Positions 16,401 to 24,452 are shown, counted from the stretch's first letter. The stretch is 34,526 bases of DNA from Corallococcus exercitus (GCF_003611585.1 NZ_RAVW01000041.1:1-34526); one strand, 5' to 3'. Notes: generated by a model from the sequence alone, not told the origin. Program-made: numbers and translations.

Positions 16401-19400
16401 TGCCGAGTCGAGCGGCCAGACGGAACAGGTGCTCTCCGATGTCCGTGCCGAGGCGGAGGCCCGGCTCGTGGCGGCGGAGGCGCGTGCCTCGGAAGCCCTG
16501 GAGGCCGCGGTCGAACAAGTGCGTTCGGAGGCCCGGGACACCCTGGCCCGTGAGGTGTGGGAACACGGAGCCCGGCTCGCGGAGTCGAACCAGGCCCGCG
16601 AGGCCGCCGAGGCGCGGAACACGGAGCTGGAGGCAACGCTCCGCACGCTGCGGCAGGAGCTGACCGACTCGGAAGCCCTGGCGGCGCTCATCCAGGAGGA
16701 CCTGTCGCGGGAGCAGAAGGCCCGGGCCTCGGTGCAGGCGGAGCTCGACGCGGCTCGCGAGTCGCTGACCACCGAACAGGAGCGGGGGGCTCGCTGGGAG
16801 GCGCTGCTCGCCGACACCCAGGCGCAGCTGTTGTCGGAGCGCGAGCAGCAGGCCCGCGCGCAGGTGGCGCTCGCGAACCTGCAGGAGTCGCTCGACGCCG
16901 AGCGGGCCCTGCGCGCCCGGCTGGAAGGCTCCGAGTCCTCGTGGAACGAGGCGCAGAGCGCGCTGGAGTCGGACCGGCTGCGGCTGGATGCCGCGCTGGG
17001 CGTGGCTCGCACCGTCCTGGAAGAGGAGCGCGCGCAACGGGCCCGGCTGGAAGCGTCGTTCGCCCAGCTCCAGCAGGACTCGGCCTCGGCGCTGGATGCG
17101 TCGCGGGTTTCGGCGCAGGAGGCCCGGACCCAGCTCGAAGCGGACCTGTCGGCGGCACGTGCCGCGCGGCTGTCCACCGAGGCCTCGTTCGAGCACACGC
17201 GCCAGACCCTTTCGGAGGTCCAGGCCGCCTTCACCGAAGCGCAGCGCACGAACGAAGCCGCGTTGCTGGAGCTGCGACAGTCGCAGGCGACGGCGCAGGA
17301 AGAGGCGCGTGCGTACGCTCGGGAGCTGGAAGAGGCCCGTGCCGCGCTGGCGGACGCGAAGCAGGCGCAGTCGGCCCAGGACGCGACGGTGCGCGAGCTG
17401 CGCGCGGAGCTCACCGAGGCGCGGCGGTCGGAGGTGGAGGCGCTGTCCTCGCTGGACGACGCCCGCACGCAGGAGGCTCGCGACCGCGAGTCGCGCGCGA
17501 AGGACGAGGCCGCGCTCCGCTCGGAGCTGGAGACCCTGCGCGCGGAGTTCACGGCGCAGCGGGAGCGCCTGTCCGAAGCGGAGCATGCACAGGCCGCTGT
17601 CCAGGCCCGGCTCGCGGAAGTCGAAGCCCGCCGTACCGCGCTGGAAGCGTCGCTGTCGGACACCGAGTCCCGCTACACCGAGGAGGCCGCACGCCTCCCC
17701 GCGATGCAGCAGGCCCTCGCGGAGGCCGAGGCCCGTCTCGCGACCGAGACCACGCGAGTGCTCTCGCTGGAGCAATCCCTGGCGGAGGCGGACGCCCGTC
17801 ACGCCGCCGAGTCCGCACGCCTGGCTTCGCTGGAGCAGTCCCTGTCGGAGGCGGACTCCCGTCATGCCGCCGGGTCCGCGCGCCTGGCTTCGCTGGAACA
17901 GTCCCTGACGGAGGCCGAGGCCCGGCTTGTCGCGGAGTCCACGCGGCGCTCCGAACTGGAAGCGGCGCTTGCGGAAGCAGAGTCCCGGCAGGCCAGCGAG
18001 TCCACCCGCCGTGCCGCACTCGAAGCGTCGCTCGCGGAGGTCGAATCCCGGCAGTCCACGGAGTCCACGCGCCGCTCGGAACTGGAGGCGTCCATCGCCA
18101 CGGCGGAGGCCACGATTGCCGCCGAGTCCGCGCGCCGCTCCGAGCTGGAAGCCTCGCTGAAGGAAGCGGAGTCCCGCGTCTCCACGTTGGAGCAGGCGCT
18201 CGCGGAAGCAGAGAAGCGCTCCGCCTCCGAGACGTCACGCCGTGTCGGGTTGGAAGCCTCCTTGACGGAGGTCGAGTTCAGGCTTGCCGCCGAGACGGCG
18301 AACCTCAGCGCGCTGGAGGATTCGCTCGCGCAGGCGGAGGCCCGTCTCGCCGCGGGCTCGCAGTCGCAGGACGCGGCACGCGAGGCCGAAGCACGGGCGG
18401 CGCGTCTCACGGAGTCCCTGGCGGCACGCGAACAGGAGCTGCGCGAGGCCGGTGCCCTGCGGGTCTCCATGGAAGCGCAGCTGGAAGGCGCGCTCTCGCG
18501 GACCGAGCGTCAGCAGCAGGACCTGGACGAGCTGCGCGAGCAACTGGGCTTGAAGGAGCAGGAGTTGACGGCCCTGCGCGCGGAGACGGCCCGGTTGGGC
18601 GCCGCGCACCAGGAGCTGCTGCGCCTGGGATCAGAACTGCAACGGGCGCACGCCGCGCTGCATGAGCGGAGCCAGCAGGTCGGCCGGCTGGAAGCGGAGT
18701 TGGTGGATGCCAGCGACCGGCTCGCCGCGACGCGCGAACATGCGGAGGTGCTCGTGGTGCAGCTCGAAACCGCGCGCCGCTTCGCGGGCAAGGCCACGAA
18801 CCTGGAGGCATCGCTGGAAGGCCTGCGCGCCGAACTGGAAGCCGCGCGCGCGGAGACGGCCCGGCTCACGGATCTCACCGCGCGCGCGGAGCAGGAGCGG
18901 GCCGAATTGGAAGCCCGGCTCACGAGCGTCACCACCGAGAAGGCCACGCTGGAGGTGCGCCTCGCGGAAGTGTCCTCGCAGGCCGGCACCGAGCAGGCGG
19001 AGCTGGAGCTGCGGCTCACCGAAGCGCTCACGAGCGCCGGCACGGACAAGGCGACGTTGGAGCTTCGGCTCAACGAGGCCCTCGCGAGGGCCAGCCTGGA
19101 GAAGGCCGAGCTGGAGACGCGCCTCAACGAACTCCTCGCCAACGCCGGAACGGATAAGGCCGAACTCGAAACGCGCCTCACCGAAACGCTCGCTCAGGCC
19201 GCGACGGAGAAGGCCGAACTGGAAGTGCGGCTCGCGGAAGCCACCGCCCAGGCCGGCACGGATCGGGCCGAACTCGAAGCGCGCCTCGCCGAACTCGCCG
19301 AACAGGCCCGCGAGGAGAAGTCCTCCATCGAGGCTCAGCTCGCGGACGTCAGCGCCCGGGCCGCCGCGGAGCGGGCTGAACTCGAAGCGCGCCTCGCGGA

Positions 19401-20139
19401 CCTCACCGCCCAGGCGGACTCCGCGAACGCCGAACGCGACGCCAGCCTGGCGGAAGCCGAGGCGCGCGCCGCGACGGCGCAGGCCGAACTCGAAGCCCGC
19501 CTCAGCCAGTCCGCCGAACAGACCCGCGAATCCCTCGCCGCCCTGGAGGTCCGCCTCGCCGCCGCGCTGGAGGACGCTCGGACCGAGCAGGCCGCGCTGG
19601 AGTCCCGCGTCGCCGCCCTGACCCAGGCCGCAGCCGACGCCGAAGCCCAGGCCCGCCGCGCTGACGCCGAGCGCACCGCCATGGCCTCCGAACGCGAGCG
19701 CCTCCAGTCGGACCTCACGGTCGCCCGCGCCGCCCGCGTCCGCCTGGAAGGCCGCGCCAACTCCCTGGAGACCGCCGCCGCGGATGCCGTGCGCATCCTG
19801 GACGCCGAGCGCGCTGAACGCGACCAGCTCGCCGCGCGGATCCGCGAACAGCAGGCCCGGCTGGAAGCGCTCGAAACCGAACGCGAGACGCTGGTCCAGG
19901 CCCTGGAGGAGGCGAAGACCTCCGCCGCGCCGCCCCCGGAGGACGTCCTGGAGATGGCCGCGGAGATGGAGGTCCTCCAGGCCCACGTGGAGAAGATGCA
20001 GGACCAGCTCGCCGCCCGGGAGGCCGAACTGGCCGAGCTGCGCCGCTCCAGCGCCCCCGCCGCGCCCGGGGCTTCACGCCGCGCAATGCCCGCCCTGGAC
20101 GTTCCGTCCGCGCCCAAGAAGGTCGGCGAGCGCGAATAA
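13429..20139 (+). CDS. Giant methyltransferase-like / coiled-coil protein
   Basis: About 2,236 residues, roughly 240 kDa. The first ~220 residues look like a class I SAM-methyltransferase (Rossmann) fold: VLEVDAVASTGGESARFLV at motif I, the acidic VVACDAD after the second strand, and SFDLVLVTDLAPYV at motif IV. Motif I keeps only part of the glycine pattern, so catalysis is uncertain. From about 14090 to 20000 the protein is almost continuous coiled coil rich in Ala, Glu, Arg and Leu, with four separate internal repeat blocks. A short Pro/Ser-rich tail ends it. No signal peptide or membrane helix is seen, so it is cytoplasmic. The architecture of an N-terminal globular domain plus a very long coiled coil recalls the motility proteins AglZ and FrzS, which carry receiver-like domains instead. 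Start is ATG 13429 or TTG 13408; neither has a clear Shine-Dalgarno. Confidence 0.88.
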   Translation: MGPSELLPRYIFAESLFARRRVLEVDAVASTGGESARFLVERGARTVVACDADVAAVEAAQKAHAHPQLRFRANVYDDLEAGSFDLVLVTDLAPYVRAPELLAELARLVARQGFLVGGLRNIAGLALPQLLEPEEAVPPTYGQLLDALTAHFPHVEVATQSPVLGYQLAFEKGEGLQVDGSLVRHSEAAYFVVMAGLEPARVVDPTWVQLPPEPLAFTRGKLDEVAARAKTWEERAGRLKEAVSKLRAEIGDREAEVVALKPALEGARQDMARLTAQLEQARGTVESARERDDLSSRLRRRELELQVATERIADADRRLAAQRLEVEAAQRAQAEAGVQVLAAQESVRLERARREETAATLDEARERLTQAYTELRTLQDELGSLRIDRERDRLAAERAQDGAEDRRRQAEAARERELRIAEQYSTALAAVEHLKAELARAQESARTAGDAVPVKEAELARARRELAEAQQRMHSAEGARKHAEARLSEREALLRGLETELTAAREAEGRLRQELEGRAQSESAARALAARLEEELHAAGLRLEALEAEQKRVESAQHTAGQRLAAAETERVRVEAALVQAIDAERAQAQARLEEALAQARAEADERVTNALAAAHSDADSRQERALAEAREQEEARLEEARARFERALAEAREQEEARLAQALEEARGLAERALAEAREQEEARLAQALEEARGLAERALAEAREQEEVRAAQALETARADADARVERALAEAREAAQALEANRSDTDARVERALAEAREAAQALEANRADADARVERALAEARAAAQALDAARADADARVERATAEVSQALDAARADADARVERAMAEAAQALTEVRADADARVERALTEAAQALTQARADADALLAKALADAAAERDAALAEAESRREQALAEVRASASAQRSRHLADVEARAAQALVDARAEAEAQRIQALEDARAEAEAERVRQLEEAELRAARMLAEVRAEADAVLARRLEEAEARAARALAEARAESSGQTEQVLSDVRAEAEARLVAAEARASEALEAAVEQVRSEARDTLAREVWEHGARLAESNQAREAAEARNTELEATLRTLRQELTDSEALAALIQEDLSREQKARASVQAELDAARESLTTEQERGARWEALLADTQAQLLSEREQQARAQVALANLQESLDAERALRARLEGSESSWNEAQSALESDRLRLDAALGVARTVLEEERAQRARLEASFAQLQQDSASALDASRVSAQEARTQLEADLSAARAARLSTEASFEHTRQTLSEVQAAFTEAQRTNEAALLELRQSQATAQEEARAYARELEEARAALADAKQAQSAQDATVRELRAELTEARRSEVEALSSLDDARTQEARDRESRAKDEAALRSELETLRAEFTAQRERLSEAEHAQAAVQARLAEVEARRTALEASLSDTESRYTEEAARLPAMQQALAEAEARLATETTRVLSLEQSLAEADARHAAESARLASLEQSLSEADSRHAAGSARLASLEQSLTEAEARLVAESTRRSELEAALAEAESRQASESTRRAALEASLAEVESRQSTESTRRSELEASIATAEATIAAESARRSELEASLKEAESRVSTLEQALAEAEKRSASETSRRVGLEASLTEVEFRLAAETANLSALEDSLAQAEARLAAGSQSQDAAREAEARAARLTESLAAREQELREAGALRVSMEAQLEGALSRTERQQQDLDELREQLGLKEQELTALRAETARLGAAHQELLRLGSELQRAHAALHERSQQVGRLEAELVDASDRLAATREHAEVLVVQLETARRFAGKATNLEASLEGLRAELEAARAETARLTDLTARAEQERAELEARLTSVTTEKATLEVRLAEVSSQAGTEQAELELRLTEALTSAGTDKATLELRLNEALARASLEKAELETRLNELLANAGTDKAELETRLTETLAQAATEKAELEVRLAEATAQAGTDRAELEARLAELAEQAREEKSSIEAQLADVSARAAAERAELEARLADLTAQADSANAERDASLAEAEARAATAQAELEARLSQSAEQTRESLAALEVRLAAALEDARTEQAALESRVAALTQAAADAEAQARRADAERTAMASERERLQSDLTVARAARVRLEGRANSLETAAADAVRILDAERAERDQLAARIREQQARLEALETERETLVQALEEAKTSAAPPPEDVLEMAAEMEVLQAHVEKMQDQLAAREAELAELRRSSAPAAPGASRRAMPALDVPSAPKKVGERE
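15370..15569 (+). repeat. 78-bp tandem repeats (26-residue unit)
   Basis: Two almost identical 78-base units (15370-15447, 15448-15525) and the first 44 bases of a third encode ALAEAREQEEARLAQALEEA-type units of 26 residues. Near-identity at third codon positions points to recent duplication. Confidence 0.9.
15592..16014 (+). repeat. 75-bp then 66-bp tandem repeats (25- and 22-residue units)
   Basis: Units start at the Asp-Ala-Asp-Ala-Arg-Val codons at 15592, 15667, 15742, 15817 (75-base spacing), then at 15883, 15949 and, diverged, 16015 (66-base spacing). The unit is DADARVERALAEA plus an Ala/Gln-rich filler that is three residues shorter in the later copies. Confidence 0.88.
17749..18180 (+). 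repeat. 63-bp repeats (21-residue, three-heptad unit)
   Basis: Units begin at 17749, 17812, 17875, 17938, 18001, 18064 and 18127, each encoding a version of SARLASLEQSLSEADSRHAA. Twenty-one residues are exactly three heptads, so this block is canonical left-handed coiled coil. Confidence 0.85.
18934..19419 (+). repeat. Nine 54-bp repeats (18-residue unit)
   Basis: Nine consecutive units start at 18934 and every 54 bases to 19366. A typical unit is TDKAELETRLTETLAQA followed by Ala or Gly. Eighteen residues equals one heptad plus one hendecad, not a whole number of heptads. Confidence 0.9.
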
Positions 20140-20163
20140 ACGCCGCCGTCTACACTTCCCCCC

Positions 20164-21015
20164 GTGGACGCAAGCGAACGCATCTTCAAGTACCACGGGC
20201 TCGGTAACGACTTCGTCGTCCTGGACCGCCGCCGCACGGGCGCGGACATCGACGCGGAGCAGTCCCGCTGGCTCTGCGACCGGCGCCGGGGCATCGGCGC
20301 GGACGGGGTGCTCTCCATCCTCCCGTCGTCCCGGGGCCTTGCCCGCATGGTCGTCCACAACGCCGACGGCAGCATCGCGGAGATGTGCGGCAACGGCCTG
20401 CGCTGTGCGGTGAAGTATCTGGTGGACCAGTCCGGCCAGCACCCCGCGCTCATCGACGTGGAGACGGGGGCGGGCGTGCTCACCTGCGAGCCCGGCTATG
20501 GCGACGGCGGCGTGGTAGGCGTGGACATCTCCATGGGCCCGGCCCGGCTGGTGGCCGCGAACCTGCCCTCCGGTACGACAGGACAGCCTTTCGTGAACGC
20601 CCCGGTGCCCGGCCACGAAGGCCTGCTCGGCACCGCGGTGAACATGGGCAACCCGCACCTGGTGCTCCTGGACCAGCCCCTGGAGGCCGCCGAGCGCCTG
20701 GGCCCCGCCCTGGAGCGCCACCCGGCCTTCCCGGACCGCACCAACGTGGAGTTCGTCCGCGTGGAGGAGGACGGCCTCACCGTCGTCGTCTGGGAGCGCG
20801 GCTGCGGCCTCACCCAGGCGTGCGGCACAGGCGCGTGCGCGTCCGCGGTGGCGGCGGTGCTGGCCAAGCGCCTGCCCTCGAATGCCTGGCTGCGCGTCAC
20901 CCTGCCGGGCGGCGACCTGCGCATCCGCGTTCCGGGCGACCTGTCCGACATCCGGCTCCGGGGCCCGGTGGCCTTCGTCTTCGAAGGCGTTGTAGCGCTT
21001 CCAAGGGCCCGATAA
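20164..21015 (+). CDS. dapF: Diaminopimelate epimerase
   Basis: A 283-residue DapF that interconverts LL- and meso-diaminopimelate for lysine and peptidoglycan synthesis. The two catalytic cysteines lie in MCGNGLRC (Cys75) and TQACGTGACAS (Cys220); HGLGNDFVVLD and MGNPHLVL are further family marks. Start is GTG at 20164, 24 bases after the coiled-coil gene. There is no Shine-Dalgarno, but TACACT at 20151-20156 ends seven bases before the GTG, which would suit an internal promoter giving a leaderless mRNA. A housekeeping gene inside this signalling row is unexpected. Confidence 0.96.
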   Translation: MDASERIFKYHGLGNDFVVLDRRRTGADIDAEQSRWLCDRRRGIGADGVLSILPSSRGLARMVVHNADGSIAEMCGNGLRCAVKYLVDQSGQHPALIDVETGAGVLTCEPGYGDGGVVGVDISMGPARLVAANLPSGTTGQPFVNAPVPGHEGLLGTAVNMGNPHLVLLDQPLEAAERLGPALERHPAFPDRTNVEFVRVEEDGLTVVVWERGCGLTQACGTGACASAVAAVLAKRLPSNAWLRVTLPGGDLRIRVPGDLSDIRLRGPVAFVFEGVVALPRAR

Positions 21016-21049
21016 CCTTCGGTTTTCCTCCCTTCGCCCCCCGAGCGCC

Positions 21050-22900
21050 GTGGCCGGTCCCATCCTCGTCGTCGACGACGACCTGTTCTTCCGAAACCTC
21101 GCCACGGACCTGCTGTCGCGGCGCGGGCACCGCGTGGTGGCGGTGGAGAACGCGACCCTCGCCCTGGAAGAGGTAGCCCGGGCGACGTTCGACCTGGTGC
21201 TCACCGACGTGGTGATGCCCGGCGTGGACGGCTTCGCGCTCACCGCGCGCCTGCGCGAACGCGACCCCGAGCAGGAGGTCATCCTCGTCAGCACGCGCGA
21301 CGACGTGCAGGGCTCGGAGGTCGCGCTGCGCCTGGGCGTGGCGGACTGCCTCACCAAGCCCATCGAAGAGGCGGACCTGCTGCTCGCGGTGGACCGCGCC
21401 ATGGAGCGCGCCCAGCTGCGCCACGAGCGCGCGCGGCTCCAGGACGAGAACCTGGAGTTCGCCCGCTTCCACAACCTCCAGCAGCGCTGCCTGGAGTTGC
21501 TCTCCCATCCGGACCTGGAGTGGCTCCAGGAGCGCGTCATCGCGGACCTGGGCGCGGTGTGCGACGCGCAGAGCGCCGCGCTGTGGGTGGTGGACGACCG
21601 GGGAGACCTGGCGCTGCGCTCGTACCGGGGCCTACTCGACAAGCAGTTCCTGCCGGAGAAGATGAGCCCGGAGGGGCCGCTGTCCCTGCGCCTGCGCGAG
21701 GCCGCTCCGTGGCTCGCGCGCGACGAGCGCTCCCCGGTGCTGTACGTGCCGCTGGTGGCCGCGGGCGAGGTGATGGGCCTGGCGCAGCTGTCGGATCCGC
21801 TCACCGGCGACTTCCGCACGGAGCACACGCGCGACGCGAAGGTGCTGGCGGACTTCGCCGCGGTGGGCGTGAAGAACGGCCGCAAGCTGATGGCGCTCCA
21901 GCGCCTGGGCCTGCGCGACCGCGACACCGCCGCGTACAACCTCAGCTACTTCACCGACTACGCGTCCAAGGAGATCTACAAGGCGCGCAGGTACGGCCGC
22001 ACGTTCTCGCTGCTGACGTTCAGCATCGACAACCTGCCGCTGGTGCGCGTGCGCCTGGGCGCCCAGGACGCGAAGAAGGCGGTGCGCGGCATCATCAAGG
22101 CGCTGAGCAAGATCATCCGCGACTCGGACGTCATCGCGAAGGCGAGCGACCAGGAGTTCTACCTCCTCCTTCCGGAGACGGACTTCTTCGGCGCGATGAT
22201 GTTCGTGCGCCGCGCCGTGGCCGCCGTGCGCGACGAGCCGGACGTGCAGGACGTGGAGCAGCGCCTGCCGCTCGCGCTCGTGGGCGGCGCCAGCACGTTC
22301 CCCAAGGACGGGGAGGACTTCGACGAGCTGGTGCACCGCTGCCGCCGCCGCATGGACGAACGCCGCGCGTCGCTCCAGCGCCGGCTGATGCTGGACGGGC
22401 TGCCGTTCTGGGACGAGGTGGACCTGCTGCTGGGCACGCCCAACAGCCCGCGCCTGCCCACGGACGACCGCGCCGAACCCAGCCGCCGGGGCAAGGTGGC
22501 GGACGTGCTCTTCGACGAGCTCCAGGTGGAGATCGCCCGGGAGCTGGTGCGCGACCCGGGCTCGCGCGGGCTTCTGTACGTGGGGGGCCCGGAGATCCGC
22601 GCGGACCTGCCGCTGGCGGTGGGGCTGGAGCAGGCGCCGCCGGACCTGTCCTCGCGCATCTACCTGCTGGGCCGGCGCGTGGATTTGGAGTCGCACGCGG
22701 CGCTCACGCCGGTGTTCCTGGAAGGCGACGAACGGGTGGCGCGCCACGAGTTCATCCTCTGGCTGTCGGAGAGCGCGTCGTATGCGCTCATCCAGCGGCG
22801 GGGGCGGGGCGCGACGTGGGGCTTCCACACCTCGGACACCGCGGTGGTGGACGGGCTCATCTCCAAGCTGCAGGCCGAATACGACCTGCAGCCCTACTGA
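21050..22900 (+). CDS. Receiver-GAF-degenerate GGDEF regulator (candidate c-di-GMP receptor)
   Basis: 616 residues. An intact receiver domain (about 1-120) has the acidic cluster 9-11, phospho-acceptor Asp53 and Lys103. A short coiled linker and a GAF-like domain (about 149-290) follow. Next comes a GGDEF fold (about 292-455), recognisable from YNLSYFTDYASKEIYKARRY, in which the active-site GGDEF is SDQEF (366-370). Diguanylate cyclase activity is therefore unlikely. The upstream inhibitory-site motif RxxD is kept as RDSD (357-360) at the normal five-residue spacing, so c-di-GMP binding is plausible. The last ~150 residues form an unrecognised domain. No DNA-binding domain is seen. Start GTG 21050, 34 bases after dapF. 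Confidence 0.88.
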   Translation: MAGPILVVDDDLFFRNLATDLLSRRGHRVVAVENATLALEEVARATFDLVLTDVVMPGVDGFALTARLRERDPEQEVILVSTRDDVQGSEVALRLGVADCLTKPIEEADLLLAVDRAMERAQLRHERARLQDENLEFARFHNLQQRCLELLSHPDLEWLQERVIADLGAVCDAQSAALWVVDDRGDLALRSYRGLLDKQFLPEKMSPEGPLSLRLREAAPWLARDERSPVLYVPLVAAGEVMGLAQLSDPLTGDFRTEHTRDAKVLADFAAVGVKNGRKLMALQRLGLRDRDTAAYNLSYFTDYASKEIYKARRYGRTFSLLTFSIDNLPLVRVRLGAQDAKKAVRGIIKALSKIIRDSDVIAKASDQEFYLLLPETDFFGAMMFVRRAVAAVRDEPDVQDVEQRLPLALVGGASTFPKDGEDFDELVHRCRRRMDERRASLQRRLMLDGLPFWDEVDLLLGTPNSPRLPTDDRAEPSRRGKVADVLFDELQVEIARELVRDPGSRGLLYVGGPEIRADLPLAVGLEQAPPDLSSRIYLLGRRVDLESHAALTPVFLEGDERVARHEFILWLSESASYALIQRRGRGATWGFHTSDTAVVDGLISKLQAEYDLQPY

Positions 22901-22924
22901 CGTCACGAAGCGGAGCAAGCGACC

Positions 22925-24424
22925 TTGGCCCAGGTGCGGAAGATCCTCATCGCCGACCCCGACCTCGACTCGGTGCGTGCCCTGTCGCGGGCGCTGCGCA
23001 CGAAGGGCTATCAGGTGCACTACGCGCCGGATGGCTCGCGGGCCCTGGAGGTCGCGGTGCTCCGGCACCCGGACCTGACGCTCTTCGACGAGGCGTGCCG
23101 GCTGCTGGACGCGCGCACGTTCGTGCAGATCCTGCGCACCAACCCGCGCACGGAAGACATCCCGGTGGTGCTCACGACGTCCAGCCTGGACTCGGACCGG
23201 GCGCGGGGCATGCGGGACGGAACGCTGCGCAAGCCGTTCAACCTGGACGAGGTGCTCAGCCGCATCGAGCACATCTTCCGGCGCAACGAAGCGGCCAAGG
23301 ACCTCAAGAGCGAGCAGCAGGAGATTGAAGGGTCGCTCAGCCAGCTGAGCATCCCGGACCTCATGCAGATTCTCGGCATGAACAAGCGCAACGGGCGCCT
23401 GGCGCTGGAGCGTGGCTCGGAGCGCGGGGAGATCACCGTCTCGGACGGCCGCACCGTGAACGCGCGGCTCGGGAGGGTGGAAGGGGAGAAGGCGCTGTTC
23501 CGGCTCCTGTCGTGGACGGAGGGCAACTTCACGTTCACCCCGGGCACCAGCGCCGCGCGTCCGCGCATCAACCGCGCGATGGACGACGCGCTCCTGGAGG
23601 GCATGCGCCAGTCGGACGAGGTGAACCGCCTGCTGCCGGGCCTGCCGCCGCGCCACACGCGGCTGATGCTGGCGCCGGAGGTGGACCTGTCCGAGGAGCA
23701 GCACCCGGTGACGGCGCAGGTGATGGAGTTGCTGCGTCAGCCTCGCGCGCTGGGCGAGGTGCTGGACCTGGCACCCGCCACGGACATGGAGGTGTTGGGC
23801 GTGCTGTCCACGCTGCTCCAGAAGGGCGTGGCGCGGCCCACGGAGAGCGAAGGCCAGAACCTGGGCGGTGGCGACCTCATCGGCGCGGCGGAGGTGCACG
23901 CGCTGCGCGGGCGCCTGCTTCGCACGCGGACGCTGGCGAAGGTGGCGACGGCGAAGGTGTTCGTCTGCGGCAGTGGTTCGTCCGCGGCGCGGCGCATCCT
24001 GGCGAGGGTGCCCGGGCTGGAGGCGATGTCGGCGGATCCCACCGCGGTGAAGAGCGGCTTCGGGACGCTGGGGCGTCTGGAGCTGAGCGACGTGCTGAAC
24101 GTGGACTTCTGCGTGCTGCCGCCCGCGGAGGCCGCGCGCCCGCTGTGGCGTCCGTTCAGCGCGGGGGCCATTGGCGCGCTCTTGATGGACAACTCGGAGC
24201 CCGCGGTGCGGCTGGCGCATTACCTCGCCTGGGAGGTCCGCATCCCGCTGGTGGTGGTGGGCACGGAGATTCCCGCGCCGTTGCAGGGCGCTCCAGCGGG
24301 CGTGAGCGCGCCGGGTGAAGATCTCACGGAGGCCCTGCGCGCCATGCTGGTCCAGGCGCTCAACCCCGCACCCACGCTGCCCGGCGTCACGCAGGTGCAG
24401 CGCGCGTCCGTGACGCCTCACTGA
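22925..24424 (+). CDS. Receiver-DUF4388 (PATAN)-degenerate small-GTPase regulator
   Basis: 499 residues. The receiver (about 1-120) has Asp11 and Asp13, probable phospho-acceptor Asp55 and Lys103. A DUF4388/PATAN domain spans about 136-207 (GSLSQLSIPDLMQILGMNKR, then GNFTFTPG). Residues 340-450 resemble the MglA-type small GTPase fold: a first strand and loop AKVFVCGSGSSAAR where the P-loop should be, then LPPAEAARPLWRPFSAGAIG and ALLMDNS in place of the usual TPGQERF..W....GA.G..LLVD. The GK[ST] of the P-loop is missing, so GTP hydrolysis is unlikely. The TTG at 22925 has GGAG nine bases upstream; GTG 22934 is the alternative. It follows the previous gene by 24 bases. Confidence 0.85.
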   Translation: MAQVRKILIADPDLDSVRALSRALRTKGYQVHYAPDGSRALEVAVLRHPDLTLFDEACRLLDARTFVQILRTNPRTEDIPVVLTTSSLDSDRARGMRDGTLRKPFNLDEVLSRIEHIFRRNEAAKDLKSEQQEIEGSLSQLSIPDLMQILGMNKRNGRLALERGSERGEITVSDGRTVNARLGRVEGEKALFRLLSWTEGNFTFTPGTSAARPRINRAMDDALLEGMRQSDEVNRLLPGLPPRHTRLMLAPEVDLSEEQHPVTAQVMELLRQPRALGEVLDLAPATDMEVLGVLSTLLQKGVARPTESEGQNLGGGDLIGAAEVHALRGRLLRTRTLAKVATAKVFVCGSGSSAARRILARVPGLEAMSADPTAVKSGFGTLGRLELSDVLNVDFCVLPPAEAARPLWRPFSAGAIGALLMDNSEPAVRLAHYLAWEVRIPLVVVGTEIPAPLQGAPAGVSAPGEDLTEALRAMLVQALNPAPTLPGVTQVQRASVTPH

Positions 24425-24430
24425 CGCGAC

Positions 24431-24452
24431 CCAACCCTTTATTCTGGGTTGG
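24431..24452. terminator. Hairpin between regulator gene and lysozyme-like gene
   Basis: CCAACCC (24431-24437) and GGGTTGG (24446-24452) pair perfectly around TTTATTCT, seven bases past the stop codon at 24424. There is no U-tract. The loop contains TATTCT, a fair -10 hexamer for the next gene, so this may be an operator dyad and not a terminator. Confidence 0.45.

Noticed and set aside
13378-17865. Minus-strand open frame of about 1,495 codons opposite the coiled-coil gene
   Set aside because: It is a mirror of the Ala/Glu/Arg-rich repeats at very high GC, where antisense stops are rare. Its product is Arg/Leu/Gly low complexity with no domain, and the plus-strand reading is a clear coiled coil.
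21001-21049. Terminator between dapF and the next gene
   Set aside because: AACC-TTC-GGTT followed by a few T is only a 4-bp stem and too weak to call; close gene spacing argues for read-through.
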